Source of the DNA: Nitrospira sp. SG-bin2 | GTDB taxonomy: Bacteria > Nitrospirota > Nitrospiria > Nitrospirales > Nitrospiraceae | NCBI GenBank assembly: GCA_002083405.1 | Contig: LVWT01000017.1 | Coordinates: forward strand, 62,001-126,000 | Direction: 5' to 3' | Length of the DNA stretch: 64,000 nt | In this document: piece after piece, positions 9,380 through 18,857 of the stretch | Numbering within the stretch: position 1 is the stretch's first letter | How the letters are laid out: each line of letters begins with the position of its first letter | Notes under the pieces: generated by a model | Told to the model about the DNA's origin: nothing | The model's input: only the letters and a program-made list of their open reading frames with translations | Database searches by the model: none | Made by a program: the position numbers and the translations under genes

Positions 9380-12300
9380 GATTGACAGCCTGCCGGTTCT
9401 TCCACCGAAAAGGCCTGGGTCAGGAACCCTGCCGGCGCAATCTGCCGCAATGACAACGGGGATTGGTCTGTCTTGTCTATCTGGTCTGCTTGGTCTATCT
9501 GGTGTGCGGCCAACCTTGCTCGAACGACATCCGAGACACCAGACAGACGAGACAGACCAGATAGACCTTCAGCCTTCCCCCCTTCAGCCTTCAGCCTTGG
9601 CTCCACGCCTGCCATCGCGATCGGGCTCGTGAGCCAGCTGCCCGGTTCAGTCGGCAAACTGTTCCGGCCGGCCACCGTGAAGCTGCTGAACTGACCGCCG
9701 GCCGCTGACGCGCACTGTTGGTTGAACAGCGATGTCGCGATCAGCGGCGTCTTTCCCAGCGGGTGAATTTGGCCGCTGATTGGGGCATTCGGGGATTGAA
9801 TCGTGACGGTGCCGCTCTGGCCAAATTGCGAGGAAGCGGAGATCACGCTGTTCGCATCGGGCAAGAGGAGATTCGTGGTAATGAAAATATTCCCGCCCGC
9901 GCCCTGGATGGCCGTCGCGAGAATGTGGCTATTCACTAGAATGACGAATAGCGGATCGATGTTCACACTGCCGCCACCGCCCGCGCCGTCGAGGACCGAC
10001 GCGCTGATCGTACTGTTGGTGAGCAGCACCGTGCCGCTTGGATCGGTCGTAATCTTGATGGCACCGCCACCCGACTGGGTCGCTTCTGTTGTCACGGAGC
10101 TGTTCGTCATCGTGAACTGGCTGCCGGCATCGATATCAATGCTACCCGCGTTGCCGGGACCGGTGCTGCTGGCCGAGATACTGGCGCCGTCTGTCATGGC
10201 GACCTGATTTGTTGCGGTCACTGTGATCGAACCGCCTGTCGCTGTAGCCGCGGTGCCGGAGGTCTTTGCCGAGAGCGTGCCGCCGTTCTCGATCGTGACG
10301 GTGTTGGCGTTCACGAAAATATCTCCACCTAGACTAGCGCTTGATGTACTGCTATTGATCTGTCCACCATCCGCCACCGTGATGATAGGAGCTGTAAGGC
10401 TGGCATTCCCCGCGTTTCCTCCCGCATTGAAGGATCGCGCAAATATTCCGGCTGGCCCAGGTGTATCAGTATCGCTTCCACTGAACTGTCCGCTAATGGA
10501 AATCGTCTCGGAGGCGTGGATGGTAATGTTTCCACCGGTTCCTGTGGTCTGTTCTGTCTCGCTCCTGATCTGTCCTCCCGTCAGCATGACGTGATCAGCT
10601 GTGAGCATCACTGAACCGGCACTGCCTGTTCCAACCGTTGAGGTTTGCAAGATGCCTTGATCGAGCAGAATTGAAGGGGCGGAAATGTGTAATGCTCCTC
10701 CATCAAAATCTCTCACACCAATGCGCATCTTGCCGCCAGTAGAAACGATGACAGACTCATCGGCCGAAATAGAAATATTGAGGCCATCCAGCCCTCTCGT
10801 TTCGCTGTTAATGCGTCCTCCGTCAGAAACTAAAACCTGATGAGCTGAAATAGCGATATCATTTCCATGCCCAACGCCTCCCGCGACATTTTCTATAGTG
10901 CTCCGTGTGCCGTCCACTACGCCAGATACCTCTACCAAGCCGCTGGCAGTGACAGTGACACGTCCTGTCGGGAGTGTTCCATCGCCCTGCGCTCTGATGG
11001 ACCCTCCTTGGGTGACATTCAGATCGCCAACGTCGAAGATCAGATTGCCTCCCGTTGCCCATCGTTGGTGAGTAGATCCGACGAATCCTTGATCAACGGA
11101 AACAACAGCTGACGAGACGGAGATGTTTCCACCAACCAAGGGTGTATGGATTCCTGAAGTTTGTGACAGCGGACCTATAGCGATCGTTTGAATTCCGCTC
11201 GGCAACAATTCCCCTTCGAAGTCAAATGCTCCAGAAACAGTCAGGGAGTCTGAGACGATAGAGATATCTCCGTGAAGCCCAGGCGAATCAGAATTGGAGA
11301 CAGATTTGGAACTCGTTAATGTGCCACCTGTTTCAAGGCTGATTAATGGAGCGTGCAACGTGATATGCCCGTTATCTCCGATTCCTGAGGACCGTGAAGA
11401 GATTTGGGTAAGTGAGAAAAGGTCAAGGTTTCCTCCGGAGACCCGAACTTGGTCCGATGCAATGACGGAGATATTGCCACCGGGGCCTATTCCGGAAAAT
11501 GTGTTATTAGCCCAATCAGTTCCGCTTGAGCTGAATAACTGAGCACCATTATCGAGTGTAAGACTTGCAATACCGTTCAGAGTAATATTCCCTCCTCGCC
11601 CAGTTCCTGAATTCAGGGTTGCGATCTGTCCTGCATTGTCTAAGGTAACAGATGGACTTTGAGGTGAGTTGGCTGAATTAGAGATCGATATGTGCCCTCC
11701 GTTTCCGCTCCCTGAGGCAGACGAAAAGAGACCGCTCGTCACGAGTGGCAGGCCGGAATTTGGATCCACAAAAAACGTCACGATTCCAGGGAGAGTCCCT
11801 TCGGTGTCATATCCGGAAATCGAGACGCTTTCTTTTACGGAGATATTGATATCGCCGCCAGCCCCTGTGTCTCCCGCATCGCTGGCAATCTGGGCACCAC
11901 CAGATAATTCAAGTTGATCAATAGTCACGGCGATATCCATGCCGTGGCTCGGTCCGATCGCCGTACTCGTGATCGCCGCGCCGTCCATAGCCAACGTGTC
12001 GGAGTTAATTGTGATAACTCCTCTGTCGTTGTTTGCTGTCGTCGATCCTATAATGGAACTACCTCGGCTGAGCGAGATTGTTTCGGGTGGTCCGGTGGTA
12101 TGAGAAGTGGTGAGCACCGAATCGTTGATCGAGAGCACGAATTGCCCTCCTCTAATTGAGAGCGTATTCGCGCCGCTGATGTTGATATTTGAATCTGCTC
12201 CCAGCGCAATTGAGCCATGGGAGGTGAACGAAGCACCGTCCACATTCGACAGGGGGTGGAGCGTGGCGGCAGCGAATTCTCCGGGCGATGCGGTGTTAGC

Positions 12301-13017
12301 CAAGAGGATGTTACCGTTCGGCGCCGAGAGTTGAGCGGGTTGTGGAGTTCCGCCATCAGGTGTGTCTGCCCCAATTGAGATGTTGCCACCGACGAGCGAG
12401 ATACTTTGCCCGTCTGTCACAGTGAATTGGCTTCCCTGAACCGTGATGGCTCCCGGATTGGATCCCAAGAATCCAAATGCGGCAACAGGCATAGGAGTCA
12501 GCAATGCATCGGCTGCTGTGTTGGGAATCGTGTTGAATCGCGCGTTGTCCGAGAGTCTGAGATAATCGGCACTGGTGAAGGCGACCATTCCACCGACGTT
12601 CACGGTGGCGTTTGGGCCGAACAAGAATCCGGCTGGGTTCACGAGGAAGAGATTAGCGTTTCCGAAGCCGATGGTTTGAATGGTTCCTAAGATTTCCGAA
12701 GGGTTTCCGCCGCTGACACGTCCGAGGATGTTAGATGTTGCAAGACCGGAGTCGTTGAAGAAGTTCGCGATGTGGTTAGCGGGAACATTGAAATCTTCAA
12801 AGCTATGAAACAGATTGACTCCTCCACCCGGCCTGGTGCCGCCAGTGATGTCGTGTATATTGCCGGTCGTCGTTACGACCGTATTCAGGCCCGAGGATGT
12901 GATAGGTGTCTGTGCTCGAGACTCATTCAGGACCAAGATGAGGAGTAATAGTGGACAGCAAGCTAGAAGCGTGAGAGGCACCCTTTCATGATATTGCGCT
13001 CTTGTGATACGTGCCAT
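9376..13017 (-). CDS. TpsA-type filamentous haemagglutinin-like secreted beta-helix protein
   Basis: A 1213-residue exoprotein: signal peptide to about residue 35, then the TPS secretion domain (36-160) with NLFLVNPAGFLFGPNA, where NPAG (127-130) replaces the classical NPNG/NPNL motif. Residues 160-1100 are a long run of glycine/serine/asparagine-rich beta-helix repeats (for example GGNISIGA, GGDINISVKES, GGNITIHASETISISG). Near the C-terminus is a conserved-looking NQQCAS block followed by SSFTVAGRNSLPTEP, as I recall from cyanobacterial TpsA proteins. The last 80 residues are low-complexity (LSGLSRLSG, QIDQADQIDKTDQ) and come from simple DNA repeats. A GGGAG site lies 9 bases before the ATG. 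Likely a surface adhesin or other surface structure; no toxin domain was seen. Confidence 0.93.
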   Translation of the reverse strand: MARITRAQYHERVPLTLLACCPLLLLILVLNESRAQTPITSSGLNTVVTTTGNIHDITGGTRPGGGVNLFHSFEDFNVPANHIANFFNDSGLATSNILGRVSGGNPSEILGTIQTIGFGNANLFLVNPAGFLFGPNATVNVGGMVAFTSADYLRLSDNARFNTIPNTAADALLTPMPVAAFGFLGSNPGAITVQGSQFTVTDGQSISLVGGNISIGADTPDGGTPQPAQLSAPNGNILLANTASPGEFAAATLHPLSNVDGASFTSHGSIALGADSNINISGANTLSIRGGQFVLSINDSVLTTSHTTGPPETISLSRGSSIIGSTTANNDRGVITINSDTLAMDGAAITSTAIGPSHGMDIAVTIDQLELSGGAQIASDAGDTGAGGDINISVKESVSISGYDTEGTLPGIVTFFVDPNSGLPLVTSGLFSSASGSGNGGHISISNSANSPQSPSVTLDNAGQIATLNSGTGRGGNITLNGIASLTLDNGAQLFSSSGTDWANNTFSGIGPGGNISVIASDQVRVSGGNLDLFSLTQISSRSSGIGDNGHITLHAPLISLETGGTLTSSKSVSNSDSPGLHGDISIVSDSLTVSGAFDFEGELLPSGIQTIAIGPLSQTSGIHTPLVGGNISVSSAVVSVDQGFVGSTHQRWATGGNLIFDVGDLNVTQGGSIRAQGDGTLPTGRVTVTASGLVEVSGVVDGTRSTIENVAGGVGHGNDIAISAHQVLVSDGGRINSETRGLDGLNISISADESVIVSTGGKMRIGVRDFDGGALHISAPSILLDQGILQTSTVGTGSAGSVMLTADHVMLTGGQIRSETEQTTGTGGNITIHASETISISGQFSGSDTDTPGPAGIFARSFNAGGNAGNASLTAPIITVADGGQINSSTSSASLGGDIFVNANTVTIENGGTLSAKTSGTAATATGGSITVTATNQVAMTDGASISASSTGPGNAGSIDIDAGSQFTMTNSSVTTEATQSGGGAIKITTDPSGTVLLTNSTISASVLDGAGGGGSVNIDPLFVILVNSHILATAIQGAGGNIFITTNLLLPDANSVISASSQFGQSGTVTIQSPNAPISGQIHPLGKTPLIATSLFNQQCASAAGGQFSSFTVAGRNSLPTEPGSWLTSPIAMAGVEPRLKAEGGKAEGLSGLSRLSGVSDVVRARLAAHQIDQADQIDKTDQSPLSLRQIAPAGFLTQAFSVEEPAGCQS
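9464..9567. repeat. Inverted low-complexity tracts inside the 3' end of the tpsA gene
   Basis: Tract 9464-9502 (GGTCTATCTGGTCTG-like units) and tract 9533-9567 (ACCAGACAGACGAGAC-like units) are imperfect reverse complements separated by about 30 bases. They encode the degenerate C-terminal tail of TpsA. CTTCAGCC direct repeats follow at 9568-9600. Confidence 0.6.
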
Positions 13018-13196
13018 AAGTGCTTGCTCCCTATGTGGTACACAGCTGACTCCACCCGAGCAACCACTGAGACGACCCCTTCAGTGCAGAACCAGTCTTT
13101 CGGCTCGTCAGAGCAATTTGGAGTCTAGGTTCGTATGCGTCTCAAATGATCGGTCCGCACATCATCACATAGAGATGCCTTCCAAGCTTTCCGGAC

Positions 13197-14360
13197 TCAC
13201 TGTTTCATGGTGTCTGGGCCTGAGCTCGCGGCCGAGACATAATCTGGCATGCGCCCCCTCAGAGTTCTCAAAAAACCGTCCGGGGTTGCGGTATCCATCT
13301 TCGTGAGCGCGAGATAGTGATCTTCGGCCAGTGAAAAGAATCCTGGCTGCTGATCGGTCGGCACCTTGAGAAGAGTTGCTAGGGATGTCAGATATTCGCC
13401 TTGCCCTTTGGCCAAGTCTTCGGACAGGTTGTTCCACGTGGCTTTCGCAAAGTGTTCAGCCTTCTGTTGTGGGCTATCCAGCGATGCCTGGTCGCTGCAT
13501 TCGGCACAGCCAAGAGCCTGTGCCGTCGCATTGATGGATGCCGTCGTAGCGCAGGTCGTGCTCATGATCGTACCGCATCCGCCAGATGATCCCGAGCCAT
13601 TTGTTCCTCCGGTGCTCGAGTTTTCGAGTGCAATGCCGACAGGAAGGGAAATTTGGTCACCAACTGTTTTCAACGTGATCGTGAGAGTTCCTTTGAGTTG
13701 ACGCTGGCTGCTCAACTCAGGTGGCCTAGGCCATTGCCAGGTTTTTGTGCCTGAGAAAAAATCGAGGCTACCTCCTGCCATTAGTGTTTTCGAAAGTGTC
13801 AGTTCAGTTCCCGTGGGTTTCCATGTTCCTGTGGTAACCGGATTCAGAACCTGCCCTTTGGCTACGATTTTGTCTCCCGCAGTGGGCGTTCCGGTTGTAC
13901 GGGTGAACGAGCCGCTCCCGGATAATTTGTACCATACGTTAACTGCTGGCGTGGATGTGGGTGGGGCAGTGTAGATAGCAACAAACGTGATGAGGTAGTT
14001 TGTTACGGGTGCAGTCGCGGTGATGAGGACATTCGTGAAGGTCAATTTATCCCCACTTCCATCGCATGTAACAGTGACGATAGCATTGCCGTGATGCATC
14101 GAATTAGTCGTCGTTGGATCGAGAGGGGCTATGGAGATGCCTGCCGGATACTGATGCGCAGCGCCTCCTGTGTCGTTGAGTACCACCTGATCATTGCCAG
14201 ATCGAGTTTCCGTGCCAACGGTGACCTGAATCAGCACAGGTGGATTATTGGGATTGCCGCTGCACATTGTTAAATGGCTTGCAAACGCTTGTTCCTGCAT
14301 CGCGAGGCACAGGAGCAATCCCATAGCAATCATTGTCTGGTTTGAGAGTCGTCTCTTCAT
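13197..14360 (-). CDS. Secreted protein with DUF3015-like C-terminal region
   Basis: A 387-residue protein with a clear signal peptide (cleavage near AFAS, residue 28) and a GGGAG ribosome site. The central part (30-245) is beta-rich and not recognised. A glycine/serine linker then leads to a cysteine-containing segment (CGTIMSTTCATT and GCAECSD). The tail from about residue 285 has NLSEDLAKGQGEYLTSLATLL, which resembles DUF3015 proteins. That assignment is by pattern memory and needs a profile search. It lies 18 bases after the subtilase gene and 179 bases before tpsA on the same strand, so it is likely co-transcribed with the protease. Possible roles are a secreted companion or substrate; neither can be shown here. 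Confidence 0.7.
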   Translation of the reverse strand: MKRRLSNQTMIAMGLLLCLAMQEQAFASHLTMCSGNPNNPPVLIQVTVGTETRSGNDQVVLNDTGGAAHQYPAGISIAPLDPTTTNSMHHGNAIVTVTCDGSGDKLTFTNVLITATAPVTNYLITFVAIYTAPPTSTPAVNVWYKLSGSGSFTRTTGTPTAGDKIVAKGQVLNPVTTGTWKPTGTELTLSKTLMAGGSLDFFSGTKTWQWPRPPELSSQRQLKGTLTITLKTVGDQISLPVGIALENSSTGGTNGSGSSGGCGTIMSTTCATTASINATAQALGCAECSDQASLDSPQQKAEHFAKATWNNLSEDLAKGQGEYLTSLATLLKVPTDQQPGFFSLAEDHYLALTKMDTATPDGFLRTLRGRMPDYVSAASSGPDTMKQ

Positions 14361-14378
14361 TGTGTTCTCCCTTCGCGA

Positions 14379-16310
14379 CTAGTCGATGTGCAGCCCAGTT
14401 GGTGGAGCCGGAGGCGTTAGGTCACGGTGTGGAGGGGTAGCCATACATTTAAGAATTGGCGGCGCCTCCAAGGCAGCTTTCACGTTGATCAGCCCGTATC
14501 CAACTGCTTCGTGCCATAACTTGCCATTCTTCATGATTGCGCCTGATCCTGAATGATAGGAAAGAGGGGTGGCTGAACTTTCTATGATTTGCCTCACCTC
14601 TTGGTTGGTTAGGCAGGGGAATTTGCTGAGAAGTAAGGCGGCCAATCCGGCTACCTGAGGTGTAGCGAAGGACGTTCCGGTCACCCATCGGTATCCGTCC
14701 ACGCCACAGTTGCTAGTCCCTTGACACCAATTGAGCGATAGAATGTATTGGGCTGGGGCGACAACCGACATTTGCTGACCATAGTTTGAAAAAGATGCCC
14801 GCGAATCGAATTGATCGGTTGCTCCACAGGCCATAACGTATGGAGAGGTTGCGGGGTAGCGGATGCTGTTTGCACCATCGTTGTGTGTCAGTACGCAGAT
14901 GACGAGGCCACTAATATTCCACGCATCGCTGAGGCTTGGTTCGATGAAGGTGTTATAGTCGGGCCAGCCCTCTGGCGCCACACCATTCCATGCCCGCCCG
15001 ATCGTGATGCACAACACCCGTGCGTTGTTTAGCGTCGCGTTGGTAGCTGCCCATCGGATGGCGGCCCCCACTTCGTAGGCAGTTGCAGTTTCCTCTACCG
15101 CAAGGGGGTAGATTTTACAGTTTCCAGCTACTCCCGCGAGTCCTTGCCCAGAAGAAGATGGGCAAGGGAAAGGCGAGGGTGGTGGAGTAATGGAAGCGGC
15201 TAATACACCAGCAACTGCTGTTGTGTGATCACTTCGCGGTCTAAAAGCGCCGAGCGAGGAAATATTCTCCGTGACTGGGTAATACCGAAAATCTGTTCCT
15301 TCGTTACTCACAAGCCTGTTTCTAAGATCAGGGTGGCGTTCATCACAACAACCGGCATCGAGTATCCAAATGGCGACACTGCCATCTCCTATGGACAAAT
15401 CCCATCCTGAGCCTTGTGGTCCTGATGAGGTGCTACACACTGCTGGGTCTTCTCCTGCTTTGATCCTCCACATATTCCACTGAGTTGCATAGCGGCTGTC
15501 GAGCGGTACCATGCCGGTTGAACTTAACATCGGACGATAAGAGAATCGCACGGCCTCAATCATGTCACGCCATGATGACGAAGCCACCAGACGCGTCCGT
15601 ACTTCGAAGGACGAATTGCGGAGTGACGAGGTATTCTTGAAAAAATGAAAGCCTTGGAAATCTTTCTCCATTCCGGGAACTCTGGTGAATCCTTCTGAAG
15701 CCATGTGTGTGGTCAGTCGTTGGAACATGGTATCTGAGACTTGTTTCTTAAGCTGGATGATGAGCACTTCTGGTTGAACCCCCACGAGACCTGTCCGATC
15801 GGAAGCATTGGGATAGGCATAGATTGGTCCAATCCATGCGACGAGAGAGGTTAACTTTGCATGGATAGCCGTTACCGTAGCCTGGGTGATCGCAGTGTTG
15901 CAGGTCTTTGATCGGATCCAGTACCGACGTTTAGAATGTACGACTCTCCTTCGGTGAGGTGTGCTGCATTCGTCATCGTGGTCTTCCAAAACGACCGGTA
16001 AACTGCTTAGCTCTTGTTCGATATTGAGGCGTTCCTGGTCGATTGTGAGCGAAAGGAATAGCCGTGAGGTATCACGACTTAAGTTTAATGTGGGCTCAGG
16101 CTGAATGACTGACGGAAACCAATTAAGATCAGTTAGGTGAGGAGGTGCAGCAGGCAAATCAAGTATTTCTTCTGGCGCGGGTTTGACAGGATCCGCCCAA
16201 GCGTGGCGCGCCAGTGGTACTCCTCCCCCAAACAATACTCCTACTGCCTGGAGGAACTGTCGCCTTGAAAACCGTATTCCTTGGGTACGTTTGGGGATAT
16301 GCCAAAGCAC
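14379..16310 (-). CDS. Tat-exported subtilisin-like serine protease (S8)
   Basis: A 643-residue protease starting at GTG 16310, supported by AGGAG six bases upstream. The N-terminus carries a twin-arginine signal (SRRQFLQ, R16-R17, then a hydrophobic stretch to about residue 39). An extended region (40-300) precedes the S8 domain. The triad is present: D318 in AIWILDAG, H362 in DHTTAVAG (HT-T rather than the common HGT) and S547 in GTSFATPQVAG, with oxyanion residue N477 in LTHNDGA. It is the first gene of the apparent secretion cassette and may mature TpsA or the neighbouring secreted protein. Tat export implies folding before transport; a TatC gene lies at 45.9 kb. Confidence 0.93.
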   Translation of the reverse strand: MLWHIPKRTQGIRFSRRQFLQAVGVLFGGGVPLARHAWADPVKPAPEEILDLPAAPPHLTDLNWFPSVIQPEPTLNLSRDTSRLFLSLTIDQERLNIEQELSSLPVVLEDHDDECSTPHRRRVVHSKRRYWIRSKTCNTAITQATVTAIHAKLTSLVAWIGPIYAYPNASDRTGLVGVQPEVLIIQLKKQVSDTMFQRLTTHMASEGFTRVPGMEKDFQGFHFFKNTSSLRNSSFEVRTRLVASSSWRDMIEAVRFSYRPMLSSTGMVPLDSRYATQWNMWRIKAGEDPAVCSTSSGPQGSGWDLSIGDGSVAIWILDAGCCDERHPDLRNRLVSNEGTDFRYYPVTENISSLGAFRPRSDHTTAVAGVLAASITPPPSPFPCPSSSGQGLAGVAGNCKIYPLAVEETATAYEVGAAIRWAATNATLNNARVLCITIGRAWNGVAPEGWPDYNTFIEPSLSDAWNISGLVICVLTHNDGANSIRYPATSPYVMACGATDQFDSRASFSNYGQQMSVVAPAQYILSLNWCQGTSNCGVDGYRWVTGTSFATPQVAGLAALLLSKFPCLTNQEVRQIIESSATPLSYHSGSGAIMKNGKLWHEAVGYGLINVKAALEAPPILKCMATPPHRDLTPPAPPTGLHID

Positions 16311-17125
16311 AAGTTGCTCCTATTTCGGGTCAGGGAAAATGTCGGCCTTTTTCTCGCTTTGCTCTGACACTTGGAGGGAGAAAAATAGGACCCGAGTGAA
16401 CGTGCAGAAATTGAAACGAATCTACGCCGAGTCGATGCCCTTGCTTGGGCAGTAACAGATTTGGGCGATATAAAGGTGTCAGGAACCATTTCTTGTTTTG
16501 AAGTATGGAGAATCATCCAGGAACCTGTCTCAAATTGAGACCGTTGCTCGTGCAACAGCCGATTTGTGGATGATCGGGAGGTTGGAAAAAGGACTTCTCG
16601 GAAGCCTGAGGTGCCATTCATGGCCGGCTCCGTTTACAGGCAAACTCAGTCCGCAGCGCACAGGAGTGTCGTAATACTAAGTTGCACCTAGATAAACCTA
16701 TAGGATGGATATTGCAATATCTTTTCCGAGGGGGGACCCGTCTGATGGAATAGGTGCTGAACATTATGCTCTCTCCCGTCAGGACGGACCGGCCCGACAC
16801 AGGCCTCGCATCAGCAAGAGACGAGCCACTGATCAGAGGGTAACTACGCCTTCCCATGCAAATGATTGAAATGGTTGAGTTGTTGCACTGATGCAGCATT
16901 TATTTTGATGCAGGGTTCTCTCAATAACAGGATGAAGAGAGAGGATTGGTATGAATCTAAAGAGATGCACCTTGAATCGGATTCAATTCACCTATAGGTA
17001 AATCGACTTGGCTGGAATGAGGAGGGACGTATGAGATGATCGTTAGAACGGCCGATGCCACTCTACTTGACGTTAACCGGCCTTCCACTTCAGACTAGCT
17101 GTCACTAAGAGAGTGCGGAGATCTA
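16311..17125. other. Long intergenic region between the secretion cassette and tRNA-Arg
   Basis: About 815 bases with no convincing gene on either strand. It must contain the promoter of the minus-strand protease cassette. A short minus-strand open frame at 16618-16899 has no ribosome site or recognisable motifs. Segments near 16860-16910 contain short direct GATGCAG repeats. No known riboswitch could be assigned. Confidence 0.45.
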
Positions 17126-17172
17126 AGTGCTGAGTAAGGTATACTGGCTCGCTCTCACTAGGACTCAGCACT
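17126..17172. repeat. Perfect 10-bp inverted repeat upstream of tRNA-Arg
   Basis: AGTGCTGAGT at 17126-17135 is matched by its exact reverse complement at 17163-17172. The loop contains a TATACT hexamer (17140-17145) resembling a -10 box, 37 bases before the tRNA. No good -35 box lies at standard distance, so whether this is a promoter, an operator or only a hairpin is open. Confidence 0.5.
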
Positions 17173-17181
17173 TCTCGGATT

Positions 17182-17258
<77 letters not shown>

Positions 17259-17400
17259 CCTATTCAGTGGGTTGCACAGGGTGCCCTGCCTTACTCTCCC
17301 GCTGGTCACGGATTCCCGAAGACTTCCCGGATCAATCGCCTCTTACAAGTGGTCGGGCGAGCAGTGGCTATATTAAGATGGGCTCAAGGAGAAGTACGCG

Positions 17401-18789
17401 ATGTCGACAGCTTCACAATCCAGCGCCGTGCTGGTGGCGATCCAGACCCCTCATATAACCGGGGAGGAATTGGAAAGTTCTCTTCAAGAGCTCACACGGC
17501 TTGTGAAAACTCTCGGGTACCATGTCGTCGGCCAGGTCAGACAAAAACGCAGTTCCAATAAATTTGCGACGGTTCTGGGTAGGGGAAAACTCACCGAATT
17601 GGCGCTCTGGACCGGTGGTTCGGGAACAGCTGAGGCTTCGGTTGAACGACCGGCGCACAAAGCGGCCTGGAAGCGTGAGGCGGCGGCATCGGACGCAGCG
17701 GAGGAATCAGAGGAAGAAGAATCGGATGACAGGATCGAGGCCCTGCCTGATTCTCGCCAGCAGGCGCAGATCGTCATCGTGGACTGCGATCTGTCGCCGT
17801 CACAATTGAAAAATCTTGAACGTGCCGCCGGAGTGCCTGTACTCGACCGTACCGGTGTCATTATAGAGATTTTCAGCCGGCATGCGCGGACCAGAGCGGC
17901 CCGACTCCAGGTGGAGCTGGCGAGGCTCAATTATCTTGCGCCACGTGTGCGTGAAACCGGCGGCGGCAACGAGCGGCAAAGCGGGGGAATCGGAGGGAAA
18001 GGGGCGGGAGAGACAAGTCTGGAGCTCGATAAGCGCAGAATTCGCGATCGCATGAAAGCCCTACGGGCCGAATTGGCATCGATCGGGGACGAACATCATA
18101 CGCGCCGCGCAAGGCGGGACAACGAATTGACCGTCGCGCTCGTCGGGTACACGAATGCCGGGAAATCCTCGCTCATGCGGGCCATGACGGGAAGCGAGGT
18201 GCTCGTGGCCGACAAGCTGTTCGCCACACTCGATACCACCATCCGGCCCCTGTATCCTGAAACTCGGCCGAAGGTGCTCATGACCGATACGGTCGGCTTT
18301 ATCAAGAAGCTCCCGCATGACTTAGTGGCGTCGTTTAAGTCCACGCTTGATGAAGCGGCCAGTGCCTCGCTGTTGCTGTTTGTCGTCGATGCCGCAGACC
18401 CCTCTTTTCGATCCCAGCTCGAGGTTACGCGGAAGGTCTTAGCCGAAGTTGGAGCGTCGGGTGTTCCCAGTCTCTTGGTCATGAATAAGCAGGACCGTCT
18501 GGAACCGGAAGCGATAGCGGCACTGAAGGCGGAATATCCCGACGCCGTATTTCTTTCTACACGAAGCAAAGAAGATGTGAAGGCGTTGCGCGAGCGTATC
18601 ATGACGTATTTTGAGAGCGATATGCTCGACGAGGAATTCCTGATCCCCTTTACGGCTCAAGGGGTGATCGGGGAGATCAGAGCCCGGATGCGTATCCTGT
18701 CCGAAGAATATACGGCAGAGGGACTCACGATACGTGTGCGATCAACCCCTGAGAACCTTGCGTTGATCAAAAAGAAACTCATGCAATGA
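17401..18789 (+). CDS. hflX: Ribosome-associated GTPase HflX (paralogue 1)
   Basis: A 462-residue GTPase. The N-terminal HflX domain includes VVGQVRQKRSSNKFATVLGRGKL and IVDCDLSPSQLKNLERAAGVPVLDRTGVI in several pieces. It is followed by the family's glycine-rich linker (GGNERQSGGIGGKGAGET) and a G domain with P-loop GYTNAGKSS, DTVGF and NKQD. An acidic insertion of about 40 residues (around 85-115, rich in E/S/D) lies between the two halves of the N-domain and is not typical. HflX splits stalled or stressed 70S ribosomes using GTP. A second, longer HflX is encoded at 56.5 kb, so the two may be specialised. The gene stands alone 142 bases after the tRNA. Confidence 0.93.
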   Translation: MSTASQSSAVLVAIQTPHITGEELESSLQELTRLVKTLGYHVVGQVRQKRSSNKFATVLGRGKLTELALWTGGSGTAEASVERPAHKAAWKREAAASDAAEESEEEESDDRIEALPDSRQQAQIVIVDCDLSPSQLKNLERAAGVPVLDRTGVIIEIFSRHARTRAARLQVELARLNYLAPRVRETGGGNERQSGGIGGKGAGETSLELDKRRIRDRMKALRAELASIGDEHHTRRARRDNELTVALVGYTNAGKSSLMRAMTGSEVLVADKLFATLDTTIRPLYPETRPKVLMTDTVGFIKKLPHDLVASFKSTLDEAASASLLLFVVDAADPSFRSQLEVTRKVLAEVGASGVPSLLVMNKQDRLEPEAIAALKAEYPDAVFLSTRSKEDVKALRERIMTYFESDMLDEEFLIPFTAQGVIGEIRARMRILSEEYTAEGLTIRVRSTPENLALIKKKLMQ

Positions 18790-18857
18790 GGCGCGCATCT
18801 CCAGCCAAGTGATGTTCTTCGCTCGTGCCGTCGCCTCATCGGGACCATCCCGCGTTG

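Noticed and set aside
7976..9385. 469-residue open frame on the plus strand
   Set aside because: It is antisense to the TpsB gene, which has POTRA and barrel signatures; the plus-strand translation has no recognisable domain or ribosome site.
7405..9600. CRISPR array in the low-complexity tracts
   Set aside because: No constant repeat with unique spacers; the units are short, degenerate and partly coding.
9376..13017. Toxin (CDI-type) C-terminus on the TpsA protein
   Set aside because: The tail is low-complexity; there is no VENN-type motif, toxin domain or immunity gene nearby.
16690..16850. Possible riboswitch in the region before tRNA-Arg
   Set aside because: Short purine-rich words resembled glycine or cyclic di-GMP types, but no full consensus could be fitted on either strand.
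16618..16899. Minus-strand 93-residue frame in the intergenic region
   Set aside because: No ribosome site, no family, codon pattern unlike the neighbours.
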